64,000 nucleotides of DNA from Piromyces finnis (Eukaryota > Neocallimastigomycota > Neocallimastigomycetes > Neocallimastigales > Neocallimastigaceae). A model generated the notes under the pieces. It was not told where the DNA came from. It worked only from the letters and a program-made list of their open reading frames with translations, and searched no databases. Shown here piece after piece: positions 11,034-22,504 of this stretch. Position 1 is the stretch's first letter. Each line of letters opens with the position of its first letter. The stretch lies in NCBI GenBank assembly GCA_002104945.1, contig MCFH01000071.1:62001-126000 (forward strand). Reading direction: 5' to 3'. The position numbers were made by a program, and so were the translations under genes.

Positions 11034-12055
11034 TGTCACGAATACTAGTGAAATCTACAATTTCAAGATCACTTGAAATTGTGAAATTACTTATAAAATT
11101 TCAAAATCAACAATATTTAATTTCCAAATAAATTATAAAATTATTAAGTAATATTTAAAAAATTTAGAAAAGGTTAAGATATGACCTTAACCCTTAATAA
11201 TTTTATAACAAATAACTTTAACCCTTATCGTCAAAATTAAATAAGGAAAAACACGCGTATCTCCTTAACGAATGACGATTTTTTGGAAATTATGGTTGGG
11301 AGATTGTGGGTTCGTTAGAAAGCCACACTCGAGATAAACAACATATCTTAAAATCAGATCGATATCTATGCTGGTTCACGAGATATTCCAATTTAAAGAT
11401 ATTTTGTTAGTAATGATTAATTGTTTATTCAGAAAATGATCACCCCTGATGTATTGAACATAAATCATTCACCCAAAAGGATATAAATTATTGTTTTAAT
11501 TAAATTAAAATTATTTTCCGGAATTAACTTTATTTTATAATAATTATTTCAATAACATAACTTATAATCTCTGAATTAAAAGATTATAATTATTAATATT
11601 ATATTCAATGAATTATATTATAATTAAGAAATAATTAATATTATGAATATATAAACAATAGTTATTTTTAATAATTAGTAATAAGTCTTAAGTTTAACCT
11701 TAGTATTATAAAATATATTATAAAAATAATCATGTATTAAAAAGTTATCTTATTATTAAATGTAAAATTACAAATAGTATAAATAGTTTAGAATAGTTTT
11801 ATGAATTAAATCTTTGTAAAGATTATTACCTTATTAATACTTAACAAGTATTACTATTAAATAATCTTATTATTATATATATTCTTTAAATAAAATAAAA
11901 AGAAATTATTTTAACTATAATACATAATTTAATTATTCATTTATAAAACAATTAAGATTATTTTAATAAAACATTTTTTCTAACCTAGTTATCTTTAATC
12001 TTTTATTTAATTTAATATTTTAATATTAAATTATAAATATAGTAAAACTTTTACA
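11034..12055 (+). repeat. 5' LTR of element II (family C)
   Basis: 1022 bp, TGTCACGAATACTAG...AACTTTTACA; the same LTR occurs as a solo copy at 22551-23576. It lies 65 bp before the gag of element II in the right orientation. The site GTAAAGATTATT at 11816-11827 (about 77% of the LTR) is the exact complement of the primer site that follows the LTR. Confidence 0.85.
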
Positions 12056-12066
12056 ATAATCTTTAC
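12055..12066 (+). promoter_or_regulatory. Self-primer binding site of element II
   Basis: AATAATCTTTAC, starting on the last base of the LTR, is the exact reverse complement of GTAAAGATTATT at 11816-11827 inside the LTR. No tRNA-type TGG start is present. This matches the Tf1 scheme, in which the 5' end of the transcript folds back to prime reverse transcription. Confidence 0.55.
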
Positions 12067-12119
12067 CGCGTTTTTTACCATAACTACCTTAGGAAAAAAC
12101 TTAATTTAAAAATTCAGAA

Positions 12120-13662
12120 ATGACTCAACCAACACCTAAACCAGTTCAACAATTTCTAAAGCCTCAAGATTTAGAAGAATTTAAGAAAAATCTTTGTGGT
12201 GAATTAGATAAGTACATTACTCAACAATTGGACAAAAATACCACCTCCTTATTAGAACGTATGGATGTCATGTTAAAGGAACTCAAGAGCCGTGCTACTT
12301 ATATTGAAACTGAAGAATCTTCTACTAATTATGACGAAGATCATGATGTTATAATGCGCAATAGAACTTATCCTATAAAACAAGTACCCGATCCAGGATT
12401 CTTTACTGGTGATACTACTCAGACTGAATTATTCTGCGAACTCTGCCAAGCTACCTTTAAAACTCCACCTAACAACCAGCTCTCTGGAGAAGTAAAAATT
12501 AACTTTGTTGTTGTTAGATTACGTGATTCTGCCAGAACTTGGTACCATATTAAATACAAAGATGGAATTGCTCCTATGACTATGAACGAACTATTAAGTG
12601 AGTTAAACCAAGCCTTTTCAAATGTTACGAGTACTAAATTAGCCATGATTCAATTAATAGAAATAAGACAAGCTTATGGAAAAGTGAATGATTATATTAA
12701 CAAATTTAGAGATTTAAGTCGTTACTTAGAAATAGATGACACTAGTCTTTCACTAATATTTTTAAATGGTTTACATCCAAAATATAAGAATGAAATTAAG
12801 AAAGCTGATATTTTACCAAACACTTTAAGTGAAATGGTTACAAAGTGCATAATTTTTGAAAATTCTCTTGCAACCAATAACAAATTAAATATCAATAATA
12901 ATAATAATAATAAAAATAATAATAAATATCAACATTACAACAAGAGAAACAATATGTAAAGTCGACACAAAAGAATAGATTAGGATATCTATTCTATTAC
13001 AATAACACTAAAGATTTATATAAAATTGTTTTGTTAAAAAAATATCTTTTATTATAATAGAAATTATATTAATAACAATTACATCGATAAAATGATGAAA
13101 AATATCTTCTATTTATATTTTTCCTAAATACATTTATATTATATTATAACTATTTATTTCTTATATAATATTATTTAAAATCTACACTAAAATCTTAATT
13201 ATTAATAAATATTTAAACTATAACTATTTTTAGTAAAATACAATTGGCAATTCAAATTAAGTACTATTCAATTTGAATATGTGCCCATGTATTATTGATA
13301 TATTAAACATTTAATAATTATATACTAGATGTCTATTTCTATTACAAAACAATACTAAAACTAGGGGTTTGAATTGAGAATTTTAATTTATTTGTTAAAC
13401 ATTAAGAATAAACTAATAATTTATTTTGTTTTAAACTTTAATTATTAATAAATAAATTATGTCCCATTTTCTTTTTCTGTAATATAATTCGTGTAACTTA
13501 AACAATGATATTTATGGCTTAAGTTACATTAAAGATATCAATCTGTGGCGTTTGATATCTTTACACAATAGAAAATTCAATAAGAATAAAAACCAATATC
13601 AAAATTCAAACAACAATAATAATTATGTCAATAAAGTTCAAAAAATTAACCCAAAAAACTAG
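12120..13662 (+). pseudogene. Gag of element II, split by a solo LTR
   Basis: The left part (ATG 12120 to 12954) encodes a gag core: TFKTPPNN..VVVRLRDSARTWYHIKYK..MTMNELLSEL near residues 110-165 and DYINKFRDLSRYLEI near 195 match Ty3/gypsy Gag. It ends in an Asn-rich tail. A 611-bp solo LTR at 12955 introduces the apparent stop at 12957. Beyond the LTR and one copy of the target repeat, the gag frame resumes at 13571 and runs about 30 codons to TAG at 13660, directly behind a slippery heptamer. No zinc knuckle is visible. The insertion disables this copy; pol is also broken. Confidence 0.75.
12955..13565 (-). repeat. Solo LTR family F with target duplication CAATA, inside gag
   Basis: 611 bp, on the plus strand TGTAAAGTCGACAC...GATATCTTTACA, flanked by CAATA at 12950-12954 and 13566-13570. 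Nearly identical to the LTR at 39567-40177, so a recent insertion. Orientation is minus, as judged from the family F element at 33905-40177. Confidence 0.9.
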
Positions 13663-13697
13663 GAAATGAACTCTCAAGAGAGTCTAAGAGAGTTCAT
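13653..13697 (+). promoter_or_regulatory. -1 programmed ribosomal frameshift signal, gag/pol of element II
   Basis: The heptamer A AAA AAC (13653-13659) is in the gag frame (as continued past the solo LTR) and is followed at once by TAG (13660-13662). After a 6-nt spacer (TAGGAA, 13660-13665) comes a perfect 10-bp stem, ATGAACTCTC (13666-13675) with GAGAGTTCAT (13688-13697), enclosing a 12-nt loop. The protease/RT frame is exactly -1 to gag and open from 13659. Confidence 0.8.
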
Positions 13698-16483
13698 AAT
13701 ACAAAAATAATACATTACAACTTTCCTACATATGACTCTAAAATAAATATAAAATTGCCTACTACATTTTCCAATTTAAGATTTTTTATTCCAACTAAAT
13801 TAAACAAACTTTACGATTTAAAAGATTCAATTAATAAAAATCAATACAATTTAATTTTAGATAGTGGCTCATATTGCAATTTTATTTCAATCAACTTAGT
13901 CAATAAATTAAAATTAAAACCACACAAATTATTACATTCAATCGAAATAAATGGAATTAGTGATTCAACATTTATTGATACATATACTTTCTTATATTTT
14001 AAAACTACTATCTATATTAATCATTCAAAATTTTTAATTATTTTTAAAGAAAAATTTTTAATTATTAAAAATCTTCCAACAGATTTGTTATTAGGCAATA
14101 AATTTTTACACAAATATCAATTACATTTTAATTATAATAAAAATTTAGTATATTCAAGTTTAAATTTTAACAATTTTAAAAAATTAATTTCTGATAAATT
14201 TATATATAAAAGTAATAAAAACCAATGTTATAAATCCAAAAAATTAAAAATTAAAATCATTAATTATAATAAATTAAATTTCAATACATCTTTTAATAAT
14301 TCAAAAAATTATTCTAAACCAAAATATCAAAAATTCAGCTATAACTACTTTATTCACTCATTTTTAGCTAATAATGAAGAAGATTATAACACTGATGAAG
14401 AAGAAGATAACGAATAAGACTTCAAATTAGAAGAAGTACCAGAACCATATTGTGATTTAGCCGAAGTTTTCAGTAAGGTTAATGCTGATAAACTACCACC
14501 ACATAGGCTGACGGATTGTAAAATCGTTTTACAAAAAGATGCTTCTTTACATTATGGTCCTATATATCCTTTATCTGAAGATGAATCCCAAGTTCTTAAA
14601 GAGTATATAGATAAAAATCTCAAGAAAGGATTCATTAGACCATCTGAATTTCCAGCTGGTTATCCTGTTTTATTTCAGAAAAAGAAGGATGGATCGTTAC
14701 GTCTTTGTATAGACTAAAAATTAAATGTAGTTACAATTCGCAACTCTTATCCACTTCCTCTAATTACTGATATTATCGAAAGAGTGAAAGGTGCTAAATT
14801 CTTTTCAAAATTAGATCTTCGTTCTGCTTACAATTTAGTGCGTATTCGTGAAGGAGACGAATATAGGAAAGCTTTTAGAACTAAATATGGTCATTATGAA
14901 TATTTAATTATGCCTTTTGGTCTAAGAAATGCCCCTGCTACATTTCAATCATTTATTAATTCAGTATTATGCCCTTATTTAGAAAATTTTGTTATTTTAT
15001 ATTTAGATGATATTCTGATTTATTCGGATATATTAGATGAACATATACAACATGTTCGTACTGTTCTCCAAACATTACTCAAAAATAATTTATTTGCTAA
15101 ATTAAAGAAATGCGAATTTCACAAGTCAGAAGTTGAATTCCTAGGACACGTTATATCAGGTAATGATATATCGACTGATCCAAAGAAAATTAAATCTGTT
15201 CAAGAATGGCCTACACCTACTTGTGTAAGAGATATTTAACGCTTTGTTGGACTTATGCAACTATTATAGAAGATTTATAAAAGATTTTGCTACTATTGCA
15301 AAACCGCTTCACAATTTAACAAAGAAAAATACTAGTTTTAATTGGAACGATAAATGTAATAATTCATTTTTAGAATTAAAAAAGAGACTAATCTCTTCAC
15401 CTATTTTATTACATCCAGATCCAACTAAACCATTCATTGTCGAATGCGATGCTAGTAATTTTGCCATTGGTTGTATACTTTCTTAAAAGGATGAAAATAA
15501 TAAATTACATCCTGTAGCATATTATTCAAGATGTTTAAACAATGCTGAATTAAATTATTCAATTACTGAAAAGGAACTCTTAGCTATAAAATGTGCATTT
15601 TCTACCTGGAGACATTTATTACTAGGTGCAAAATACCAAGTAACCGTTTTTACTGACCATAAAAATCTCCTATATACTTTAGGTGGTAAAGTCGGAAACC
15701 AACGTCAACTTCGTTGGCATTTATTTTTCCAAGAATATAATTTTCAATTAATATACCGCCAAGGAAGAAAAAATGGTAAACCTGATAGTTTATCTAGAAG
15801 ACCTGACTATGAGAAAAATAATGTTGAGCCTAAGCCAGAACATATACTAGATTATAAAAACATTCCTGATACTCCATGTTTTGTTGGTATTGTTGGTTCT
15901 CTTATTAATCAAATAATAGAAAATTATAGGGACGATGAAAACGCAAATAATATTTATCTTTATTTTAGCCCTAATAATGTTAATCAAGGTTACTTTTATA
16001 GACCATTCAGAAGAATGGAAAAATTTAAGATAAAAAATAATTTAATTTTTTATAATAATTTAATTTATGTACCAGAAAAACTTCATATAGATATTTTAAC
16101 TAGATACCATGATAATGCTACTGTTAATCATTTAGGTATTCGAAGAACTGAAGAACTAATCACCCGTAATTTTTGGTGGCCTAAAATGCATCAATATATC
16201 ATAAACTTTGTCAATTCTTGTGAACAATGTTCCAGAAATAAAGTTAATAGACATAAAAGATATGATCTTTTAAGACCTTTAGAAATTCCTGACCGTCCTT
16301 GGAAATCTATTGAAATCGATTTTCTTTGTGGTCTCCCTGAATCTAAAAAGTTTTCCGTTATAATGGTTGTTAAAGATTGTTTTTCAAAAATGATTCACCT
16401 TATTCCTTTCAAAGAAATACCTACGGCTGAAGAAACTGCTAAAGCCTTCTTAAAAATATTTTTAAACTTCATGGATTACCGGT
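13659..16483 (+). pseudogene. Degenerate pol of element II (protease, RT, RNase H, integrase start)
   Basis: Protease active site LILDSGSYCNFI is at about 13850-13885. RT: LPPHRLTDCKI near 14491, GFIRPSEFPAG near 14629, YLDDILIYSD near 14998. RNase H: TDHKNL near 15650 and GKPDSLSRR near 15775. Integrase HHCC domain (NHLGIRRTEELITRNFWW, then CEQC) at 16126-16240, and the first catalytic Asp region (IEIDFLCGLPESK) near 16310. The frame is broken by stops at 14415, 14716, 15237 and 15484 (the last two look like CAA to TAA), by a 1-nt insertion near 15255, and by a frameshift near 16455. Integrase stops after LHGLP, where unrelated sequence begins. Definitely a dead copy. Confidence 0.85.
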
Positions 16484-17285
16484 TATTATGGTATTGTTAG
16501 ACATGATAGATCCATGTAAGCCTTCTAAGAGAGTTGAAAACAAAAGAAAAAACTTCAAAGAAAATGATGGTTTGAACATGGATAAAGGAAGATTGTTCCA
16601 AGAAGCTAAGAAGTGTGAAGAAAATAAGAAATTGGACTATACACCATGTTATAGAAAAAATTCAAGTTTCACTCAAAAGAAAGAAGCCTCAGGTTTAGGA
16701 AGCAATCCTATACCAAAAGTTTTAGTAGCTACGGAAATATCACCTTTATATAAGTATAATGATATTGGTGATACTAAATATTCAGAAGCTATTATATCTT
16801 CGCAAGACAAGTCTAAAGAAGTAAAAGTCTTATATGATACTGGAGCTACCACTAATATACTTCATCCTAAACTTGCAAAAGAGTTAGGACTTGAGTTAAT
16901 AGATATGCCCGCAGTATTTAGGACAGTTAATGGAAAGTCAGAATTAAGGTATCTTACCTATAATGTAAACTTGGAGTTAAAGTTAACACCTGAAAATAAG
17001 AAGGACTCAAAGACATACAAGCTTACTACGAATTTCTGTATTTCTAATGCTATTCCTGAAATGATAACCTTGGGTGTCAACTTTATGGATAAAAACCGTA
17101 TCTACAGAGGTTTTGGAGCTACTGGTAATGCTAAAATATTTATTGTAGGTAAATCTGAGGAAATAGTTAATGATGGTAACTACTTAGATAATGATATCTA
17201 CTATACTGAAAAGTTGAATTCAACAAATGGTATGTGTTTATCAAAATCTAAAATCAGCATGTCTAATAAATTCTACAGTAGTTGA
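16484..17285 (+). pseudogene. Gag/protease fragment of another LTR element, fused to element II
   Basis: An open frame of about 265 codons enters in the middle of the element II integrase. Its first third is Lys/Asn-rich (gag-like tail). The middle has a retropepsin: VLYDTGATTNILHPKLAKELG (Asp at about residue 117) and the late motif ITLGVNFMDKN (about 192-202), roughly the spacing of a 110-residue aspartic protease. No RT or integrase follows; a purine tract and LTR start only 125 bp downstream. It is either an internally deleted element or the end of a non-autonomous one. The protease is recognised securely, the family is not. Confidence 0.6.
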
Positions 17286-17410
17286 TGGTATACTTATAAA
17301 TCCAATGGAAAAAATTACCAATTATACTCACAGGATTAAAGAAAATAATAGCCAGTATTCCTTTAAAAATTTATGGATAGTGTTGAATATCTTAGGTAAG
17401 ATTTCTCCTT

Positions 17411-17420
17411 AGGGGAGCAA
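17411..17420 (+). promoter_or_regulatory. Polypurine tract
   Basis: AGGGGAGCAA directly abuts the LTR-like start TGTAAAGAATTAATG at 17421, as expected for the plus-strand primer of an LTR element. Confidence 0.6.
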
Positions 17421-18440
17421 TGTAAAGAATTAATGTTATTAAATGTTATAATAACATAAATTCTTATATGAATCCAAAAATTTATGTTTAATTTATCATA
17501 TAATATGATATTTAATATGTATTATTATAGTAAATAATATTATTAATTATTAACCAACAATAGTTAATATAAATTAATAATATAAAAAGAAACATATAAA
17601 CAAACGCTAATACTTTAGCGTTAGTATTAAAGTAAAATAATATAATAAATAATTAATAATAAAGAATAATTATATTTAAAATAGTTAAAGATACTTTATT
17701 GAATAATAATTTTATAAAAATATAACCCTTTCTTTAAATAAATGATATTCTCTTTATTATATAATAAATTCTGAATAAAAACACCTTAATAGAGATAATA
17801 ATAAAATATTAAATAAAATAAAACGACTTAATCCAAAAATGTATTAATAATAAAATAATAATAATAAATAAAAATGAATAAATAAACTAAAAATAAAATG
17901 GTATATATAAAATTATTAATTCTAGTGTTTTATCCAAGTGTTCTTTAGAAATTCTTTTAAACTTATAAATTAATAATAAATAATTGAGTAATTATTACTA
18001 AAAGTGATAAACTTAAAACCTGGAAATAGAACAATAATAACAATTCTAAAGATAAAATACAGAACTCTTTTATGTTTCTGTATAAAGAGACATAATTTTA
18101 ATTTATTCTTTTAATTTTAATAAATAATAACAATAGTAATAATAATATTTAATGGTAAAAAATAATAATACATGTAATAAATGAAAATGTATAAAAGGAA
18201 GATAAAATTCTTCTTCATAAAAATCAGACAATAAATAGAGAATAAAGAAGAAGACAATAAATAGATAATAAATAAATATAAAGTATAATAAAGAGTTTAT
18301 TTTCGAGTTTTGAGTGATTTATTTGTTAATTATATAACATATTTTATTTTATTTTAAATTTATTGTTTCATAATAAATACTAGAATTTATTATTTATTAA
18401 AAATACTATATTATTAAAAAATATATTGGTCAACGCATCA
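17421..18440 (+). repeat. 3' LTR (family I), right end uncertain
   Basis: Begins TGTAAAGAATTAATG after the polypurine tract. Contains a palindrome-rich block, CGCTAATACTTTAGCGTTAGT (17605-17625), shared in part with LTR A. No second copy is in the window, so the end before repeat E is not resolved. Confidence 0.45.
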
Positions 18441-18451
18441 TTTTTGATTCA

Positions 18452-18625
18452 TGATGCATAGAAAAATATAATATTTTAAATATTTTATGAATAATATCTA
18501 ATCATTTAATAAATTGTATATTAATTACTAATGATAATAATAATTAAACTATATTAGTATAAATTATTATGACGCAAATGTTACACATACATTAAAATAA
18601 TTAGTTTCACAAGAAAGGCCACAAA
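18452..18625 (+). repeat. Repeat E, copy 2
   Basis: GATGCATAGAAAAATATAAT... to GACGCAAATGTTACACATAC, a near copy of 9644-9830, immediately before the Ty1/copia relic; probably its LTR end. Confidence 0.5.
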
Positions 18626-20110
18626 TTATTAAGGAGAATCCAATTACTGAAAATAATCCGGAAAACCATAACATAAACAATAAGAACGTATACAATAATA
18701 TCAGCATGCAAAATAATGATGATGAAACAAATTTAAAAGATGAAAGGAAAGAGTCTAATATTAATAATTCCAAAAAACAACCTTACGATTTTCCACTTTG
18801 CAATGATAATAAAAGACTCGTCTTAAATTTAGAAGACTACATGCATACATTTGTATCAGATAAAGTTTCAAACAAGCCACTACATATTCTAATAAATCAC
18901 ACTGGATCAAAGCAATAAATGATGGATTAAGCAATTTATATTGTAATTAAATTATAACTTTTGTTCCAGAAGTTCCTAAAGAGAGAAAATTACTCTCTAT
19001 AAAATGGGTTTTCACCATCAAAAAGGATGAAAACATCAATAGCACAAAATATATAGCCAGACTCGTAGTCAGAGGTTTCACCCAAGTTTATGGAACCAAT
19101 TTCGATTTAACTTATTCATCAACTTTAAACTCTGATAGCCTAAATTTTGTTATTTCTACTGATGCAAAATTTAAATGGGAAATTTACCAATTGGATATCA
19201 AAGCTGCTTATCTTAATGAAAACCTTGATAAATCTACGCCACAATACCTCAAGGTGATAAAAATTATTGCAAAAGGATATTGACTACTTAATTAGACTTT
19301 GTATAATCTTTATCAATCTGGAAGACAATGATATCTCACCATTTCAAAATTCCTCATTAATCTAGATTTCTATCAATATATTTAAATAACCCAACAATAA
19401 TATTACAAATTGCATTCTAGGTATTTCGTTGACGATGTGATCATTTGTGGCGGCATTAATGTTATAAAATCATAAAAATTAAAAGCAAATTTAAAATTTC
19501 AAACTCTGGGAAAATTCACTACTTATTAGACATTACTATTGAAAAGATTAACCACTCCTATTATGTTTCACAAAGAAATTCTATCGAGAGTCTTTTACAA
19601 AATTTTAGTATTATTAATGTTAGAATAATTTAGAATAATTTATAAAATAGTATAAATAAATATACTTGATATAAAGTATGTAACGCCACAAATTAAGTTA
19701 TAAAAATAAAAATGTAAAATATAAAGTCTTGTAATTACCTTTAATAAAATTTTATTTACTAAATAAAGCTATATCAAAACCTAAACTCAACAATTAACAT
19801 CAAATTTAATAGCAAATGCACTACACCAAGCTGTCTCTACAAGCCACAAATACGTGAAGAAAAATCAACGCCACAACATAAGTGCATTAGGTTCTCTTAT
19901 ATCTTACAAAATGCACCAGACCTGACATTTTTTTTGCCGTACATAAAGCTGCTCGATTTTGTGATCCACTGTTTCAGATTTGCACTGTACTTATTTTAAA
20001 ATACTTAACACCATCAATTATAAACTGAAATATGATAGGTTTATTACAGCCTATGGTTCGGATCTCAATTTCATTCATTCAGTATTTGCATAACAATAAA
20101 GTATAAATTC
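18626..20110 (+). pseudogene. Ty1/copia pol relic (RT and RNase H)
   Basis: A 70-codon open piece (18706-18918) resembles the linker before copia RT (LEDYMHTFVSDK). After a frame change come the copia RT signature SIKWVFTIKKDENIN..YIARLVVRGFTQVYG (about 18995-19095) and QLDIKAAYLNENL (19186-19225), then the catalytic region FVDDVIICGG (about 19419). Further on, YLTKCTRPDIFFAVHKAARFCDP (about 19900-19970) and an ILKYLT..INYKL segment mark the RT/RNase H junction. Many stops and shifts; between about 19620 and 19790 the match is lost, perhaps through an insertion. An old dead element on the plus strand. Confidence 0.75.
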
Positions 20111-20732
20111 AAAACATATTTTATACTTATGATGAATAGAACAATTTTTAACACATAAATAAAAAACTAAACATTAAATTTTTATTTTTAACATTTTAAA
20201 ACTCTTAAAAAAATGTTAAACTAATAGTTAATTAAAATAATAAAAAATACCAGATACCATTGTTAGACCAGTAGCTTCACAAAGACGACTCTTTTCAATA
20301 ATGTGTAGGATAAGGGAAAAGATGGTTTGATAGCCATTCTTTCAGTATTCTGGTTACTTTGTGGGAATAATTGAGAGCTTACGACCCTTTGAATTGCGAC
20401 ATTTCTTTTTTTTGCTTATTTAGAAATTGTATTTGAATATGCATTTTTGATTGATCTTTTGTAACTATGTTGATTTATATTTTGTGTAAAAGTTTTATCT
20501 ATAAAACAGATTGAAATTTTACAATAAAAAAAATAAAATAAAAAAAAATAAAAAAATAAAAAAAATAAAAAAAATAAAAAAAATAAAAAAAATAAAAAAA
20601 ATAAAATATATTTTTTAAATTCTTAATTTATTTAGTTAATAACTAAATTATGGTCAGTAACAATTAGGTTGTTTTAATAAAAATTACATGTATTTTTTTT
20701 TACATATTAATATATTATTATGTAATATTAAC
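20111..20732. other. Spacer with an A-rich tandem array
   Basis: No gene seen. 20521-20605 is an array of ATAAAAAA-type units (about 85 bp). The stretch 20255-20400 is less AT-rich than its surroundings but has no ORF or motif I recognise. Confidence 0.4.
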
Positions 20733-21303
20733 ACTAAAAAAGAATAGATTAGGATATCTATTATTACAATAACTCAAAATTAAAAAAAAAAAGAATTATG
20801 AAAATTGTTTTATTATGTGATTTTATTGTAATAGTAAAATTTAATAACAATTACATCGATCAAAAGTTGAAAAATATTTTCTATTTATATTTTTAAATAT
20901 ATTTTAATATATTTCGTTTATTCATTTATCATAATTATTTAAATCTATTCTAAAATCTTAATTACAAATAAATGCTTTTTCTATAGCTAATTTAAGAGGC
21001 GATAAATTACTAATTCAAATTAAATGATAAACAATTTGAATAAGTGCTATTTATTATCTATTTATTAGTATATTAATTTACATATTAATGTCAACATTTT
21101 TATTATTATTAAATTAGATTGGAAACTTTTTATTTGTCTAACACTAAAATTAAACTAAAAATTTATTTTGTTTTAAATCTTATTTTATTATTAATTTCTT
21201 GTCTTAATTTATTCTGTAAATAATTTATGTAATTTAGCTGCAATTAGTCGTGGCTTAAATTGTATCTAAAGATATCATACTGTGGCGTTTAATATTTTTT
21301 CAT
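20733..21303 (-). repeat. Decayed LTR family F
   Basis: From AAAAGAATAGATTAGGATATC to CTGTGGCGTTTAATATTTT it follows LTR F (12955-13565) in order with many substitutions and small deletions. It keeps the AATAACAATTACATCGAT block near 20858. Clearly older than the other F copies. Confidence 0.7.
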
Positions 21304-21359
21304 ATTTTATATAACTATATACATATCCAATATAAATTAAACAAAACTATCAATACTAA

Positions 21360-21735
21360 TTTTAAATAAACAATAAAATAATAAAACTAAACTAAAACTA
21401 ATTCATTATATTTTTAATTCAATTTGAGTAAACTCAAAATTGAATAAAGTTTAGACATTATCTATAAATTAATTTAATATTTCAATACTATTCTTAATAT
21501 ATTTACTATTAAAATATAAACAAATCTAATTTTAAGTTAAACTATTTTAAAATTAAATATATAGTATTTAAATAATTAAAATTCTTTTATTCCTTAGATT
21601 TAAATATTTATCTTAATTTAAACGGGATTATTATAAAATGATTTATTATTAAATTATTCCATAAAATTTATTCCATTTATAATTAATTTTACTAATTATT
21701 AATTTAACAATTAATACTTAATTATTAAATAATAA
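21360..21735 (-). repeat. LTR family G fragment, inverted
   Basis: Reverse complement of the central part of LTR G (compare 25390-25860): the AATTCAATTTGAGTAAACTC hairpin and the CTTTTATTCCTTAGATTTAAATA block are shared. Both ends are missing. Confidence 0.55.
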
Positions 21736-22427
21736 ATATTTTTTATTATTTAATAATGTACGATATTTCAAATTATAGTGCTAAGCCACATATAGTAAAT
21801 TTTATATCACGTGATAAACGCCACCTTAAATTAATTAAGGAATGTTACTTGTGTATTTGGATAGCCGTTTCCATCTGCTTAGATTTGGCGTTGGTTTCTG
21901 TGATTTTACATTATTGTAGTAGATATGGTAGTGGTGGAGATTCATTTGGTAAGTTGTTTGAAAAGCTTTTTTAACTTTCCGTTTTCCTTTTTAACGTTAG
22001 AAATAGCCTTATCTGTGGTTAATAACATAGTTGCACCAGGGTTATTATAGCTATGGTGTTATCCCTTCCATATTCATTTTTTGATTCTTTAAATCAAAAA
22101 TGTATTTAGTTTAAATATAGGTTTATTATTTTATTATTTTTGTAACAAGAACTAGTGATAACCACTAGGTTGTTGTAGGAACTAATAATAAATAAAATAA
22201 ATAAATAAATAAAAACACAGAATTAAATAAATATTATTATTTTGGATTTTATATTATTTTATTTATTATTATTGAATGTTAATAATAGCTCAAAGAGCAT
22301 AAAATAAAAATAATACATGATTGGATTTTATAAATATAAAATTTATCTATTCTATAATTATTCACATAATTTAAATAGTTTATCTAACTATTCATTTAAA
22401 TAAAATATAAATTATAAAAAGTAAATA
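21736..22427. other. Spacer; one doubtful 72-codon ORF
   Basis: An ATG-started frame at 21756-21974 has no recognisable domain; its middle is hydrophobic (CLCIWIAVSICLDLALVSVIL), which random frames in AT-rich DNA also give. No support for expression. The rest is simple AT-rich sequence. Confidence 0.25.
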
Positions 22428-22480
22428 GTAGGATTCGAACCAGTGACATAATCCATACTAAACCAGAGAACATCGATCTA
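22428..22480 (-). other. tRNA-like relic with A and B boxes, anticodon arm missing
   Basis: On the minus strand TGGTTTAGTATGG (22465-22453) fits the Pol III A-box consensus TRGYNNAGTNNGG, and GGTTCGAATCC (22441-22431) is a perfect B box. Only 11 nt separate them, too few for an anticodon arm, and the T stem pairs poorly. It is best read as a deleted tRNA or the head of a tRNA-derived SINE. Confidence 0.4.
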
Positions 22481-22504
22481 TATTTATGGTTATAACTATA
22501 TTAT

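Noticed and set aside
10854-11039. A 61-codon minus-strand ORF
   Set aside because: Lies across the end of LTR B in AT-rich sequence; no domain and no conservation with the other LTR B copy.
21756-21974. A 72-codon ORF with a hydrophobic middle, possibly a membrane peptide
   Set aside because: No start context, homologue or supporting repeat copy; such frames arise by chance in AT-rich DNA.
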